From Actinomycetota bacterium (GTDB lineage Bacteria; Actinomycetota; Actinomycetes; S36-B12; UBA5976), in NCBI GenBank assembly GCA_947452765.1, contig CANGDR010000005.1, positions 1 to 64,000 of the forward strand: a stretch of DNA of 64,000 nt. Direction: 5' to 3'. The position numbers and the translations under genes are program-made. The notes beneath the pieces were generated by a model that was not told the origin of the DNA, searched no databases, and worked only from the letters and a program-made list of their open reading frames with translations. Shown here in pieces: positions 38,592 to 49,751 of this stretch (its first letter is position 1; every line of letters starts with the position of its first letter).

Positions 38592-38676
38592 GAATATCAA
38601 TAACTCCTATTACCAAGTGGTCGAGTCAATGCTACGCCTGCGAAGTGGGTCTTGGTAATGCCATTGCCTAAAAGGT

Positions 38677-39438
38677 TTAGCGCTGGACATCCAGATTCAA
38701 GCTTGGCCAGCGGGCTTCCACAATTGGGTCCATTAGGTCGGAAAGGCGCAGTTTTTGCTTGCCATCTGCATCGAAATTCTGTGGGTTGAGCCAGGCAACA
38801 AATGCATCTTGGGCAACTGGCCAATCCCGATCAATAATTGCAAACCAAGCAGTATCCCGATTGTGCCCTTTGACCATGGTCGCCTGGCGAAATAGGCCTT
38901 CGAACGACATACCCAATCGCATCGCAGCATTTATTGATGGTTGATTTAGGGAATTGCATTTCCACTCATAGCGGCGGTATCCCATGTCGAAAGCATTTTT
39001 CATCATTAAGTACATAGCTTCAGTTGCGATTGGCTTTTGTTGAATTACCGGCGAATAAGTAATCCAACCAACTTCAATTGAGCTCGCACCCGGATCAACG
39101 CGTAAGTAGGAAGCAACACCTACTGCTTTATTTGATTCGATATCGATGATTGCGTAGAAAAACGGATCAGCTTTATGTTGCACGCCTTCAACCCAAGTAC
39201 GGTATTCAGCTTCGCTCTTGAATGGTCCTTGTGGCATGTAAGTCCAAAGGCGACCGTCAGTATCAAGGGAGTAAACCGAATAAAGATCGGCGGCATGCTT
39301 ATCCGCATCCAGAACTTCTAGGTAGCAGTATTGGCCAGTTAACTTGACTGCTTCATCAGGTAAACCTGGACGAACTACCTCACCCAATGGCACGCCAATT
39401 GGATCGCCGAATTCATTCTTAACTGAACTGATCTTCAT
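38677..39438 (-). CDS. GNAT-family N-acetyltransferase (RimJ/RimL-type)
   Basis: 253 aa; EVGWITYSPVIQQKPIATEAMYLMMKNAFDMGYRRYEWKCNSLNQPSINAAMRLGMSFEG. Confidence 0.9.
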   Translation of the reverse strand: MKISSVKNEFGDPIGVPLGEVVRPGLPDEAVKLTGQYCYLEVLDADKHAADLYSVYSLDTDGRLWTYMPQGPFKSEAEYRTWVEGVQHKADPFFYAIIDIESNKAVGVASYLRVDPGASSIEVGWITYSPVIQQKPIATEAMYLMMKNAFDMGYRRYEWKCNSLNQPSINAAMRLGMSFEGLFRQATMVKGHNRDTAWFAIIDRDWPVAQDAFVAWLNPQNFDADGKQKLRLSDLMDPIVEARWPSLNLDVQR

Positions 39439-39442
39439 GAGA

Positions 39443-40747
<1,305 letters not shown>

Positions 40748-40794
40748 TTATCGATGCGAACTAGATAAGGCTAGTCCCCAAAATGGACCGTTAA

Positions 40795-41211
40795 TTACTT
40801 GGCTAGGGCTTGTGTTGCGGCTGGGTCACAGTCATTCAGGAACTGGGCGCAACGAGTGGCTTCTGCGGTCTCGTTAATGGCAGCAGCTCCCCGAGCCAAT
40901 GCGTTTAGGCAGCGGAGGAAGCCTTGGTTTGGTTCATGATTCCATGGCACCGGGCCAAAACCTTTCCAGCCATTTTTGCGCAAGGCATCCAAACCGCGGT
41001 GGTAGCCAACACGAGCAAATGCATAGGACTCGATGACGAGTTTGTTGTTCCAGGCCTGGTCCGCAAGCACAGCCCAAGCCAAACTGCTATCTGGGAACTG
41101 GGCGGCAGCTTCCTCGGGTGTTGAGCCAGCCTCAAGGGCATCGGATGTGCGATTGTCGATCGGAAGCAGAGTTGGTGGTGGACCGTCTAGTAAATCTTGA
41201 CCAATAGTCAT
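40795..41211 (-). CDS. DUF3151 protein
   Basis: 138 aa; LLDGPPPTLLP, YAFARVGYHRGLDALRKNGWKGFGPVPWNHEPNQGFLRCLNAL. Confidence 0.93.
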   Translation of the reverse strand: MTIGQDLLDGPPPTLLPIDNRTSDALEAGSTPEEAAAQFPDSSLAWAVLADQAWNNKLVIESYAFARVGYHRGLDALRKNGWKGFGPVPWNHEPNQGFLRCLNALARGAAAINETAEATRCAQFLNDCDPAATQALAK

Positions 41212-42236
41212 TACTTGATCCGCGTTCCGGTAGCACGAAGATCTTCACAGGCGCGAGTTACGCGAGCCGCCATGCCTGCTTCGGCTAATTTTCCGTAAGC
41301 ACGTGGATCGTAAACCTTCTTGTTTCCAACTTCACCATCAATTTTCAAGATGCCATCGTAGTTCTTGAAAATATGATCAACAACTGGACGCGTGAATGCG
41401 TACTGGGTATCAGTATCTATGTTCATCTTGATAACACCGTAATCGAGTGATTCGCGAATTTCGGAAAGTAGCGAACCTGAGCCGCCATGGAATACCAGAT
41501 CAAGCGGCTTGTCTTTGGTGTTGTGCTTTGCCTGAACTGCATCCTGCAGCTCTTTCAAAATTGAAGGTGTAAGTACAACGTTGCCTGGTTTGTAAACGCC
41601 ATGTACGTTTCCGAAAGTTGCTGCAACTAAGTAGCGACCGCGTTCGCCAAGGCCAAGACGTTCAGCCATGGCAAGTGCGTCCTCCGGAGTTGAGAACAAC
41701 TTTGCATCATGCGAGGCTTCGATGCCGTCTTCTTCGCCACCGACAACACCAATTTCAATTTCCAAAATCGTGCGAGCAGCAGCACACTTATCAAGCATCT
41801 CGTCTGCTACTGCAAGATTCTCTTTCATCGAAACAGCTGAGCCATCCCACATGTAGGACTGGAACAAAGGTTCTTGCCCGTTTTTAACGCGATCCGCAGA
41901 CATCTGAACTAACGGACGCATAAATCCATCAAGCTTTTCGGCTGGGCAGTGATCGGTATGTAGAGCAATGTTTACGCTGTAACCCTTAGCAACGGAATGT
42001 GCGAACTCGGCAAGTGCGGCTGCGCCAATAACCATATCTTTAACGCCCTGGCCCGATGCGAATTCGGCGCCGCCCCAAGAAACCTGAACGATGCCATCAC
42101 TTTCTGCTTCCGCAAATCCACGAATCGCGGCAACTATTGTCTGGGATGAAGTGCAGTTGATCGCCGGATATGCGAATGCGCCAGCCTTAGCGCGATCAAG
42201 CATTTCGTTGTAAACCTCTGGACTAGCAATAGGCAT
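41211..42236 (-). CDS. fbaA: Class II fructose-bisphosphate aldolase
   Basis: 341 aa; AYPAINCTSSQTIVAA, NIALHTDHCP, EIEIGVVGGEEDG, LVFHGGSGS, KMNIDTDTQYAFTRPV. Confidence 0.97.
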   Translation of the reverse strand: MPIASPEVYNEMLDRAKAGAFAYPAINCTSSQTIVAAIRGFAEAESDGIVQVSWGGAEFASGQGVKDMVIGAAALAEFAHSVAKGYSVNIALHTDHCPAEKLDGFMRPLVQMSADRVKNGQEPLFQSYMWDGSAVSMKENLAVADEMLDKCAAARTILEIEIGVVGGEEDGIEASHDAKLFSTPEDALAMAERLGLGERGRYLVAATFGNVHGVYKPGNVVLTPSILKELQDAVQAKHNTKDKPLDLVFHGGSGSLLSEIRESLDYGVIKMNIDTDTQYAFTRPVVDHIFKNYDGILKIDGEVGNKKVYDPRAYGKLAEAGMAARVTRACEDLRATGTRIK

Positions 42237-42319
42237 GCTGCAAACTCCTGAACTGGGTAGTTAGTGGGTTACGGGCGCCGTTGCCCACTTGTTTATTGTG
42301 TCACGGGTAAAGTCAAAGA

Positions 42320-43000
42320 GTGATCGCAACCACCGCCTCAATCGTCTCAGCAGCCTCAGTTCATACCGGACTGCTAGATCCGCAGGGTTTACTCAAGGGC
42401 TTTGGCGGCTGGGCACTAGGTGCGGCTTGTGCCATTTTGTTTGTTGAGTGTGGCATCTTGCTTGGTTTGGTTCTGCCTGGTGACTCGTTGCTATTCATTG
42501 TTGGATTACTGCTTGCCTCTGGATTTATTGCAACTCCACTTTGGCTCGCACTAATACTTTTGAGCATCTCAGCAACGGCTGGTAATTTGCTCGGCTACTG
42601 GACTGGAGCAAAGGTAGGACCGAGACTCTTCAATCGACCAGATTCTAGAATTTTTAAACAAGAATATGTAGTTACAACTTCGGTGTTCTTTGAAAAATAT
42701 GGCTCGCGTGCGATCATCTTGGCTCGATTTGTTCCGGTTGTTCGCTCCCTTATTACTGCGATGGCTGGCGTCGCCAAAATGAATTACAGAACCTACGCGA
42801 TGTACAGCACTTTCGGTGGCGTGCTTTGGGTTGTGCTGTTAACACTTTCCGGATACTTCTTAGGCAATATCCCGTTCATTAAAGACCACATCGAACTTGT
42901 AACTATTAGCCTAGTTATCGTAAGTACGATTCCAATTTATTTTGAAGTGCGCCGTCAGTCACGCAACATTAAACAAGAAATCGCAAATAGCCAGAATTAG
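42320..43000 (+). CDS. DedA-family (VTT-domain) membrane protein
   Basis: 226 aa; ECGILLGLVLPGDSLLFIVGLL, FEKYGSRAIILARFVPVVRSLITAMAGVAKMNYRTYAMYSTFGGVLW. Confidence 0.94.
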   Translation: MIATTASIVSAASVHTGLLDPQGLLKGFGGWALGAACAILFVECGILLGLVLPGDSLLFIVGLLLASGFIATPLWLALILLSISATAGNLLGYWTGAKVGPRLFNRPDSRIFKQEYVVTTSVFFEKYGSRAIILARFVPVVRSLITAMAGVAKMNYRTYAMYSTFGGVLWVVLLTLSGYFLGNIPFIKDHIELVTISLVIVSTIPIYFEVRRQSRNIKQEIANSQN

Positions 43001-43534
43001 TTATAGTCCTAAGTCCGGCAAGTTGTAAGCGTAAAGATATTTAAAGCCTGCTGCTTCAACCGCAGGCGCAGCCGCTCGTTCCACAATTACAGCTACGGCT
43101 ACAACTTCCGCACCAGCTTCGCGCAACGCTTCAACCGCAGTTAGAACTGATCCACCAGTTGTGCTTGTGTCTTCAACGGCGAGTACGCGACGTCCTTTCA
43201 CGTCAGGTCCCTCGATCCGACGTTGTAGGCCGTGAGCCTTTTCAGCCTTGCGTACTACGAAAGCATCCAGGTTGCGCCCTTGGGCAGCGGCGGCATGCAA
43301 CATTGCCGTCGCAACTGGATCGGCACCAAGTGTTAGGCCACCAACGGCATCAAAGTCGAGATCTTTAGTCAGGTCCAACATGACTCGACCAATAATTGGT
43401 GCTGCTTCGGCATCAAGTGTTACGCGGCGCAAATCGACGTAGTAATCAGCTTCTTTACCGCTGGAAAGAATTACTTTTCCATGGACAACTGCTTTATCGA
43501 TGATTTGCTGGCGGAGTAATTCGCGATCTGACAT
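43001..43534 (-). CDS. pyrE: Orotate phosphoribosyltransferase
   Basis: 177 aa; LSSGKEADYYVDLRRVTLD, VGGLTLGADPVATAML, VLAVEDTSTTGGSVLTAVEALREAGAEVV. Confidence 0.96.
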   Translation of the reverse strand: MSDRELLRQQIIDKAVVHGKVILSSGKEADYYVDLRRVTLDAEAAPIIGRVMLDLTKDLDFDAVGGLTLGADPVATAMLHAAAAQGRNLDAFVVRKAEKAHGLQRRIEGPDVKGRRVLAVEDTSTTGGSVLTAVEALREAGAEVVAVAVIVERAAAPAVEAAGFKYLYAYNLPDLGL

Positions 43535-43580
43535 GCCCCCAGCCTATTTCGCAGGTCCCCGGAGAGCTCAGGCGTCCCCA

Positions 43581-43606
43581 TATTCATGGCAGGTATTCAT
43601 GGCAGA
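43581..43606. repeat. 13-bp tandem direct repeat
   Basis: TATTCATGGCAGG TATTCATGGCAGA between pyrE and the 43616 ORF. Confidence 0.85.
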
Positions 43607-43615
43607 GTTATCCCC

Positions 43616-44044
43616 ATGGCCACGCTTGCATTCTTACCCGAGGAAGACTGTATTAATACAGTCTCGGCTAAAGTTACGCTCGCTGCTTCGCCGCTTATAG
43701 TTTCACCGCCAACCGACTCGATTCGGTGGGTTACACATGTGGCATCCCAACTGGCCGGTACAGCTGAACCTTTGGTCTTGGTTTTCCATGGCTCAATGAG
43801 TATTCATGCTCCGGCAATTGGGTTTAGCCGACGATCACTGCGCCGGCCCGCGGTTGGTTACGTCCTAATTGATCCTGTGATGCCAACTATCGGAGGTAAC
43901 TATGGCGACTGGCCGGATGCGCCGGTCACGGTTGTTATTACTGACGAAGCAGGCGAATCAGCTAAGGAAGCCTCATTGCAATCTCGCTTGCGTGGTTGGA
44001 AAGTTACCACCGAACCAATTCAGGAAGTTTTAGCTGCGATTTAG
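43616..44044 (+). CDS. Uncharacterised protein, possibly a minimal/degenerate alpha/beta-hydrolase-like fold
   Basis: 142 aa from MATLAFLPEEDCINTVSAK; PLVLVFHGSMSIHAPAIGF and GYVLIDPVMPTIGG resemble hydrolase core strands, but no GxSxG was seen. Start uncertain. Confidence 0.65.
   Translation: MATLAFLPEEDCINTVSAKVTLAASPLIVSPPTDSIRWVTHVASQLAGTAEPLVLVFHGSMSIHAPAIGFSRRSLRRPAVGYVLIDPVMPTIGGNYGDWPDAPVTVVITDEAGESAKEASLQSRLRGWKVTTEPIQEVLAAI
43645..43664. repeat. 20-bp perfect palindrome AGACTGTATTAATACAGTCT
   Basis: Read directly; lies in the first codons of the 43616 ORF. Confidence 0.9.
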
Positions 44045-44790
44045 CGACGAGATGCGATTGAAATCTTTCGCACGAATGGTCGAGGAATATATTGGGCGAC
44101 CAAACTTAAAACTTTGTATTGCAAACCAGGCACACTGACTGGCTTTTGTGTTTTGAAATCTTTCAAAGCCTTTGCAACAACTTTGTCTACGTCTAACCAC
44201 ATCCAGTTTGGGATCGTGGCGGTTTCCATATTTGCCCGCGCATGAAATTCGGTTCGGGTAAAGCCTGGACACAAAGCCATTACGTGCACGTTTGATTTTT
44301 TATGAAGTGTCGCTAACGCTTCACTGAAACTTGTTACCCAGGCTTTAGCTGAACTGTAAGTTCCACTGGACATCCAACCTGCGACCGAACTTACGTTTAT
44401 TACACCGCCGTGATTTCGCGCAACCATACCCGGTAGTGCTGCATGAGTTATCCGCATAACCGCTGTAACTAAAACATCAAGCAAATTTTGTTCTGCCTCA
44501 ACGCTGCCACCAACAAAAGATTGCTTGATTCCAAAACCGGCATTGTTGACGATTAATTCAATATCGTCGGCACTCGCACGATGTGTAACCTGAACTAATT
44601 GCATTCGGTCTGATAAATCGGCAGGTAACACTTCAGCTTTAATTCCATACTTCGCTCGTAACTCAATTGATAATGCGTTGAGTCGATCTACATCCCGGGC
44701 AACTAGAACTAAGTTCGTGCCGCTAGCTGCGAGTTGGCGCGCAAAGGACTCCCCGATTCCTGCGGTGGCGCCCGTGATTAAAGCGGTCAT
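44041..44790 (-). CDS. Short-chain dehydrogenase/reductase
   Basis: 249 aa; ALITGATAGIGESFARQLA, LIVNNAGFG, INVSSVAGWMSSGTYSSAKAWV. Confidence 0.92.
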   Translation of the reverse strand: MTALITGATAGIGESFARQLAASGTNLVLVARDVDRLNALSIELRAKYGIKAEVLPADLSDRMQLVQVTHRASADDIELIVNNAGFGIKQSFVGGSVEAEQNLLDVLVTAVMRITHAALPGMVARNHGGVINVSSVAGWMSSGTYSSAKAWVTSFSEALATLHKKSNVHVMALCPGFTRTEFHARANMETATIPNWMWLDVDKVVAKALKDFKTQKPVSVPGLQYKVLSLVAQYIPRPFVRKISIASRR

Positions 44791-44793
44791 GGT

Positions 44794-45144
44794 TTAAGCG
44801 CGACGGTTTGGACGCCAGACCACAACTGCGGTCGATGGTCCCATAGCTTCGCGTAAGCGAATGTTCTCTTTAAGTGCTCGCTCAAGTTGTTCTTCAAGAA
44901 TCAGAATTCGCATAATTCCTGCAAGGGTTACGCCCTCGTTTGAGAGTTTGGTAACTTCCCGCAGGCGCTGGATATTGCGCAAGGAGTACAGTCGGTTGCG
45001 ACCTTCGGAACGGTCAGGGGAAACTAAGCCAAGCCGATCGTATTGCCGCAAAGTTTGTGGATGTAATCCGGCAAGTTGGGCAGCAACTGAAATTACGTAA
45101 ACCGGAACTTCGTCGTCATTTTCAAAATCAAGCATCAGACACAC
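44794..45144 (-). CDS. hspR: MerR-family heat-shock repressor HspR
   Basis: 116 aa; VYVISVAAQLAGLHPQTLRQYDRLGLVSPDRSEGRNRLYSLRNIQRLREV, downstream of dnaJ. Confidence 0.95.
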   Translation of the reverse strand: MCLMLDFENDDEVPVYVISVAAQLAGLHPQTLRQYDRLGLVSPDRSEGRNRLYSLRNIQRLREVTKLSNEGVTLAGIMRILILEEQLERALKENIRLREAMGPSTAVVVWRPNRRA

Positions 45145-46096
45145 CCTTGTCGGACATGTTTCCAGTCTTACGCATTAGCTCTTCACGCGGATCGAAATCC
45201 GAAGTTGCAGCCGTGAATTCATCCAATGCTTTTTGGGCCGCATTCGAAAGGGCCTTTGGTACCGCGATATCTACTGAAACAATCAGGTCCCCTGATTTGT
45301 CTGGTCGAGTTACGCCCTTACCGCGAGCGCGGAATTTGGCGCCAGTCTTAGTTCCGGCTGGAATTCGAATTGTGACGGCAGGGCCATCAAGTACTGGAAC
45401 TTTAATGTCAGCACCATTCACTGCTTCATCAAAGCGAACTGGAACGACAACAGTTAAGTTGTCACCGTCACGACCAAAGACTGGGTGAGGCGCAACAGTT
45501 ACGTTGATAAAGAGGTCACCGGCCGATGCGCCTGGCTCACCTGCTTGGCCTTTTCCTTTAAGTCGAATGCGCTGATCGTTTTTAACACCAGCTGGAATAC
45601 GAGCTGAAATATTTCCAGTACTCAATCGCAGTGGCAGCGTCACACCTTGGATTGAGTTTTCGAATGAAATTGTTACTGACGTTTCTAAATCGGAACCTTT
45701 GCGTGGACCACGTTGCCGGCCGCCGCCAAATAGTCCGCCAAAAATATCCCCGAGGTCGCCCATGTTTTGGCCACCACCAAAGAGGTCTTCTACGTTTACG
45801 TTTTGGCCACCAGGAAAACCGCCGCCAGGTCCGCGCCGGGCGCCGCCCATTGGTCCGGATGCTCCGTAGCGTCTTGCTTCGTCATATTCGGCGCGACGCT
45901 TTGGATCGGAAACCACATCGTAGGCTTCACTAACAGCTTTGAACTTATCTTCGATCTTCTTATCTCCGGCATTTTTATCCGGGTGAAGGTCTTTGGCTAA
46001 TTTGCGATATGCCTTTTTAATTGCAGCAGCATCAGCATCTTTGGAAACACCAAGGATTTTGTAGTAATCCTTTTCATACAAATCTTTTGCACTCAT
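45128..46096 (-). CDS. dnaJ: DnaJ co-chaperone lacking the zinc-finger domain (CbpA-like architecture)
   Basis: 322 aa; J-domain with HPD (LAKDLHPDKNAGD), G/F-rich region, C-terminal substrate-binding domains; no CxxCxGxG repeats. Confidence 0.94.
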   Translation of the reverse strand: MSAKDLYEKDYYKILGVSKDADAAAIKKAYRKLAKDLHPDKNAGDKKIEDKFKAVSEAYDVVSDPKRRAEYDEARRYGASGPMGGARRGPGGGFPGGQNVNVEDLFGGGQNMGDLGDIFGGLFGGGRQRGPRKGSDLETSVTISFENSIQGVTLPLRLSTGNISARIPAGVKNDQRIRLKGKGQAGEPGASAGDLFINVTVAPHPVFGRDGDNLTVVVPVRFDEAVNGADIKVPVLDGPAVTIRIPAGTKTGAKFRARGKGVTRPDKSGDLIVSVDIAVPKALSNAAQKALDEFTAATSDFDPREELMRKTGNMSDKGVSDA

Positions 46097-46125
46097 AGCG
46101 TCTCCTTTCGGATGTCGATTATTTG

Positions 46126-46686
46126 TTATTCGGCGTTAGCAGGTTCAGGATCGGCAACGCTGACAATTGCAGCACGAATTGTGCGGCCAGCGAATTCATA
46201 TCCTGGTTGAAACACATTGACACAGGTCGACTTAGTTACGTCGGCACTATATTCGTGTGAGATAGCTTCATGACGTGTTGGATCAAACTCATCGCCTGAT
46301 TCGCCAAAAGGCTTCATACCTAATCGACTAACTGTGGCCTCAAGTGCTTCGCCAACACTCTTGAATGCGCCTTCGAGTTCACCGTGGGTGCGAGCGCGAC
46401 CAATGTCATCAAGAACTGGCAATAGCTCTGACAACGTATTGGCCACCATTAGATCGCGAGCGGTTTCGCGATCTCGATCCACGCGCTTGCGGTAATTAGC
46501 AAACTCGGCTTGCAGGCGTTGTAAGTCCGCGGTTAATTCAGCGACTGGATCACTGGGCGATGCTGACTCCGAAGCCGAAGCTTCCTCGTCACCCGTTGGG
46601 GTGCGAGGAGCTCCGGTTTCTGGATCAAGCTTTCGCTTATCGGTGATCTTTACGCCCTCGGCTACGCCTTGGTCGTTGTCGCTCAT
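46126..46686 (-). CDS. grpE: Nucleotide exchange factor GrpE
   Basis: 186 aa; [57 protein letters not shown]. Confidence 0.95.
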   Translation of the reverse strand: MSDNDQGVAEGVKITDKRKLDPETGAPRTPTGDEEASASESASPSDPVAELTADLQRLQAEFANYRKRVDRDRETARDLMVANTLSELLPVLDDIGRARTHGELEGAFKSVGEALEATVSRLGMKPFGESGDEFDPTRHEAISHEYSADVTKSTCVNVFQPGYEFAGRTIRAAIVSVADPEPANAE

Positions 46687-48506
46687 ACCTTTTCGGTCTC
46701 GTCCACGATTTCGGCGTCTACAACATCGTCGTCACCATCGGCTGGTGCTTCGCCAGCTTCGTTCTGGGTGTTTGCGTACAACGCAGCACCTAGAGCTTGG
46801 CTTGCAGTTGCAACCTTTTCAACGGCAGCTTTGATTGCCTCGATGTTCTCACCAGCAATTGCAGCCTTAAGTTCAGCAAGCGGTTCATCTACATTTGCCT
46901 TGGCATCAGCTGGAACTTTGTCGCCGCTTTCCTCTAGGAACTTCTCGGTCTGGAAGACCAAGGATTCTGCCTGGTTACGCACTTCGGCTTCTTCACGACG
47001 CTGCCGATCTTCTTCAGCATGCGATTCCGCATCGGCCATCATGCGATCGATCTCTTCCTTAGAAAGAGCTCCACCACCAGTGATAGTCATGGACTGTTCC
47101 TTACCAGTTCCAAGATCCTTAGCTGAAACGTGCACGATACCGTTGGCATCGATGTCGAATGCAACTTCGATCTGTGGCACGTTACGTGGTGCCGGTGGCA
47201 AACCAGTTAGCTCGAAAGTTCCAAGCTTCTTGTTGTAAGCCGCCATTTCACGTTCGCCCTGGAAGACCTGGATCAAAACAGATGGCTGGTTATCTTCGGC
47301 AGTCGTGAAGATTTCCGAACGCTTGGTTGGGATCGTGGTGTTACGTTCGATCATCTTGGTCATGAGGCCGCCCTTGGTTTCAATACCAAGTGACAGTGGA
47401 GTCACATCAAGAAGTAGAACGTCCTTAACTTCACCCTTAAGTACGCCAGCCTGAAGCGCGGCGCCAACGGCAACTACTTCATCAGGGTTAACGCCCTTAT
47501 TAGGTTCGCGTCCGCCAGTTAGTTCCTTAACCAAATCGGTGACAGCAGGCATACGAGTTGAGCCACCAACGAGCACTACGTGATCGATGTCAGCAACTTT
47601 TACGCCAGCATCTTTAATGACCTGGTTAAACGGAGCCTTAGTGCGATCGATTAGGTCAACTGTCATCTTCTGGAAATCTGCACGAGTCAGAGTTACATCA
47701 AGGTGAAGTGGACCAGCATCGGATGCGGTGATGTAAGGCAAGTTGATGTTTGTCGACTGGGAAGACGACAATTCAATCTTTGCTTTTTCAGCACCTTCAC
47801 GAAGACGCTGTAGCGCAACCTTGTCAGCTGAAAGATCTACACCATTTGAGTTCTTGAATGTGGTGACCAAGTGATCAACTACGCGCTGATCCCAGTCATC
47901 GCCACCGAGGTTGTTATCGCCACTTGTAGCTTTAACTTCTACGATGCCTTCACCGATTTCAAGAAGTGAAACGTCGAACGTTCCACCACCAAGGTCGAAT
48001 ACTAGAATCGTCTGATCCTTGTCGCCCTTGTCCAAGCCGTATGCCAAAGCAGCAGCAGTTGGCTCGTTAACGATCCGGAGTACGTTCAGACCCGCGATCT
48101 GACCAGCATCCTTTGTTGCTTGACGCTGGGCGTCATTGAAGTAAGCCGGGACAGTGATAACTGCATCAGTTACTGTGTCGCCAAGGTAAGCCTCTGCATC
48201 ACGCTTTAGCTTCTGCAAAATGCGAGCAGAGATTTCCTGCGCGTTGTACTTCTTGCCGTCGATGTCGACGTTCCATGTGGTGTCACCCATGTGACGCTTC
48301 ACAGAACGGATCGTGCGGTCTACGTTGGTGACAGCCTGGCGCTTGGCAACTTCGCCAACCAGAACTTCACCATTCTTTGCGAATGCGACAACACTCGGTG
48401 TGGTGCGTGCGCCTTCTGCGTTTGCAATAACGGTGGGTTCGCCACCTTCTAATACTGAGACCACCGAGTTAGTGGTTCCCAGGTCGATACCTACGGCTTT
48501 AGCCAT
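46683..48506 (-). CDS. dnaK: Molecular chaperone DnaK (Hsp70)
   Basis: 607 aa; [69 protein letters not shown]. Confidence 0.99.
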   Translation of the reverse strand: MAKAVGIDLGTTNSVVSVLEGGEPTVIANAEGARTTPSVVAFAKNGEVLVGEVAKRQAVTNVDRTIRSVKRHMGDTTWNVDIDGKKYNAQEISARILQKLKRDAEAYLGDTVTDAVITVPAYFNDAQRQATKDAGQIAGLNVLRIVNEPTAAALAYGLDKGDKDQTILVFDLGGGTFDVSLLEIGEGIVEVKATSGDNNLGGDDWDQRVVDHLVTTFKNSNGVDLSADKVALQRLREGAEKAKIELSSSQSTNINLPYITASDAGPLHLDVTLTRADFQKMTVDLIDRTKAPFNQVIKDAGVKVADIDHVVLVGGSTRMPAVTDLVKELTGGREPNKGVNPDEVVAVGAALQAGVLKGEVKDVLLLDVTPLSLGIETKGGLMTKMIERNTTIPTKRSEIFTTAEDNQPSVLIQVFQGEREMAAYNKKLGTFELTGLPPAPRNVPQIEVAFDIDANGIVHVSAKDLGTGKEQSMTITGGGALSKEEIDRMMADAESHAEEDRQRREEAEVRNQAESLVFQTEKFLEESGDKVPADAKANVDEPLAELKAAIAGENIEAIKAAVEKVATASQALGAALYANTQNEAGEAPADGDDDVVDAEIVDETEKV

Positions 48507-48584
48507 TTTGTTTCCTCCAAGAAAGGGTGTTCCGCCCTAAGTCATACCCGACTCATCGCACCTGAAACCTCTGGCATCAGATAC

Positions 48585-48605
48585 CTTGAGTCGGGTCGGC
48601 TCAAG
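48585..48605. promoter_or_regulatory. HAIR element (HspR operator) upstream of dnaK
   Basis: CTTGAGT-CGGGTCG-GCTCAAG matches CTTGAGT-N7-ACTCAAG with one mismatch, 79 nt upstream of the dnaK start. Confidence 0.92.
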
Positions 48606-48688
48606 GACATTAATCATAACCCATAAGGGCGCATGCTTATTCCCAGCCCGAATTCTGTGGATAACTAGGGCTCGAATAGCCTTATTTC

Positions 48689-49747
48689 ATGCGCGTAGCC
48701 CAGTTTGATGCCTTTGGTAGCCCTTTATATATAGCCGAACGGGATATGCCTGTTGCTAGGCCACATGGCGTTGTCATAAAGGTTGAAGCCACCGGACTTT
48801 GCCGCAGTGATTGGCACGGCTGGCAAGGCCACGATTCGGACATCACTGAACTGCCACATGTTCCTGGACACGAATTTGCTGGCGTAATTTTCGAAGTGGG
48901 CTCGGATGTAAAAGATTGGAAAGTCGGCGATCGAGTAACCGTGCCGTTTGTTTGCGGTTGCGGTGAATGTATCGACTGCCTAAATGGCAATGCCCAGGTT
49001 TGCCTGTATCAATGGCAGCCAGGATTCAATGGCCCGGGATCCTTTGCCGAGTATGTGCGCATCCCACAAGCTGATTTCAATGTGGTGGCGCTTCCTGATT
49101 CGATGTCGTTTGAAACTGCTGCTGCTTTAGGTTGCCGGTTTGCTACCTCATATAGAGCAGTCATTCAGGTTGGCAAGGTCCAATCCGGCGAAACGGTTGC
49201 TGTGTTTGGTTGCGGTGGGGTTGGACTGGCAGCGATCATGATCGCAAAATCGCGCGGGGCAATAGTTATTGGTATTGACACTTCAAATGGTGCACGCGAT
49301 CGAGCTCGCTTGGCTGGTGCTGATTATGTACTTGATTCCGATCACGATGATGTCGTTAAAGATATTAAGAAGCTGGTTCCTGCGGGAGCAGATTTAACAG
49401 TTGATGCGTTAGGCAGCGTGCAAACTAGTCGCCTAGCGGTCGAGTCGCTTCGTCGCTTAGGTCGCCATGTTCAAGTTGGCCTGCTGCCACCCGCCCAGAT
49501 TGGTGACCATGCCACAATTCCAATGCACGTCGTAATTGGGCGCGAACTTTCAATCATGGGAAGTCACGGGATGGCTGCCGCAAGTTACCCAGAAATGTTT
49601 GCCGACATTACCTCTGGCCAACTCCGCCCTGACACATTGGTTGAACGCATGATTTCCTTGGATGAAGTTCCAGCAGCCCTAGAACAATTGGGCAAGAATC
49701 CATTGCCGGGTATCACCATAATCAAGCCTTCGATGTTGCTAGCCTGA
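48689..49747 (+). CDS. Zinc-dependent alcohol dehydrogenase (MDR superfamily)
   Basis: 352 aa; GLCRSDWHGW, PHVPGHEFAGVI, CGCGECIDCLNGNAQVC (structural Zn), VFGCGGVGLAAIMIA. Confidence 0.94.
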   Translation: MRVAQFDAFGSPLYIAERDMPVARPHGVVIKVEATGLCRSDWHGWQGHDSDITELPHVPGHEFAGVIFEVGSDVKDWKVGDRVTVPFVCGCGECIDCLNGNAQVCLYQWQPGFNGPGSFAEYVRIPQADFNVVALPDSMSFETAAALGCRFATSYRAVIQVGKVQSGETVAVFGCGGVGLAAIMIAKSRGAIVIGIDTSNGARDRARLAGADYVLDSDHDDVVKDIKKLVPAGADLTVDALGSVQTSRLAVESLRRLGRHVQVGLLPPAQIGDHATIPMHVVIGRELSIMGSHGMAAASYPEMFADITSGQLRPDTLVERMISLDEVPAALEQLGKNPLPGITIIKPSMLLA

Positions 49748-49751
49748 AGCC

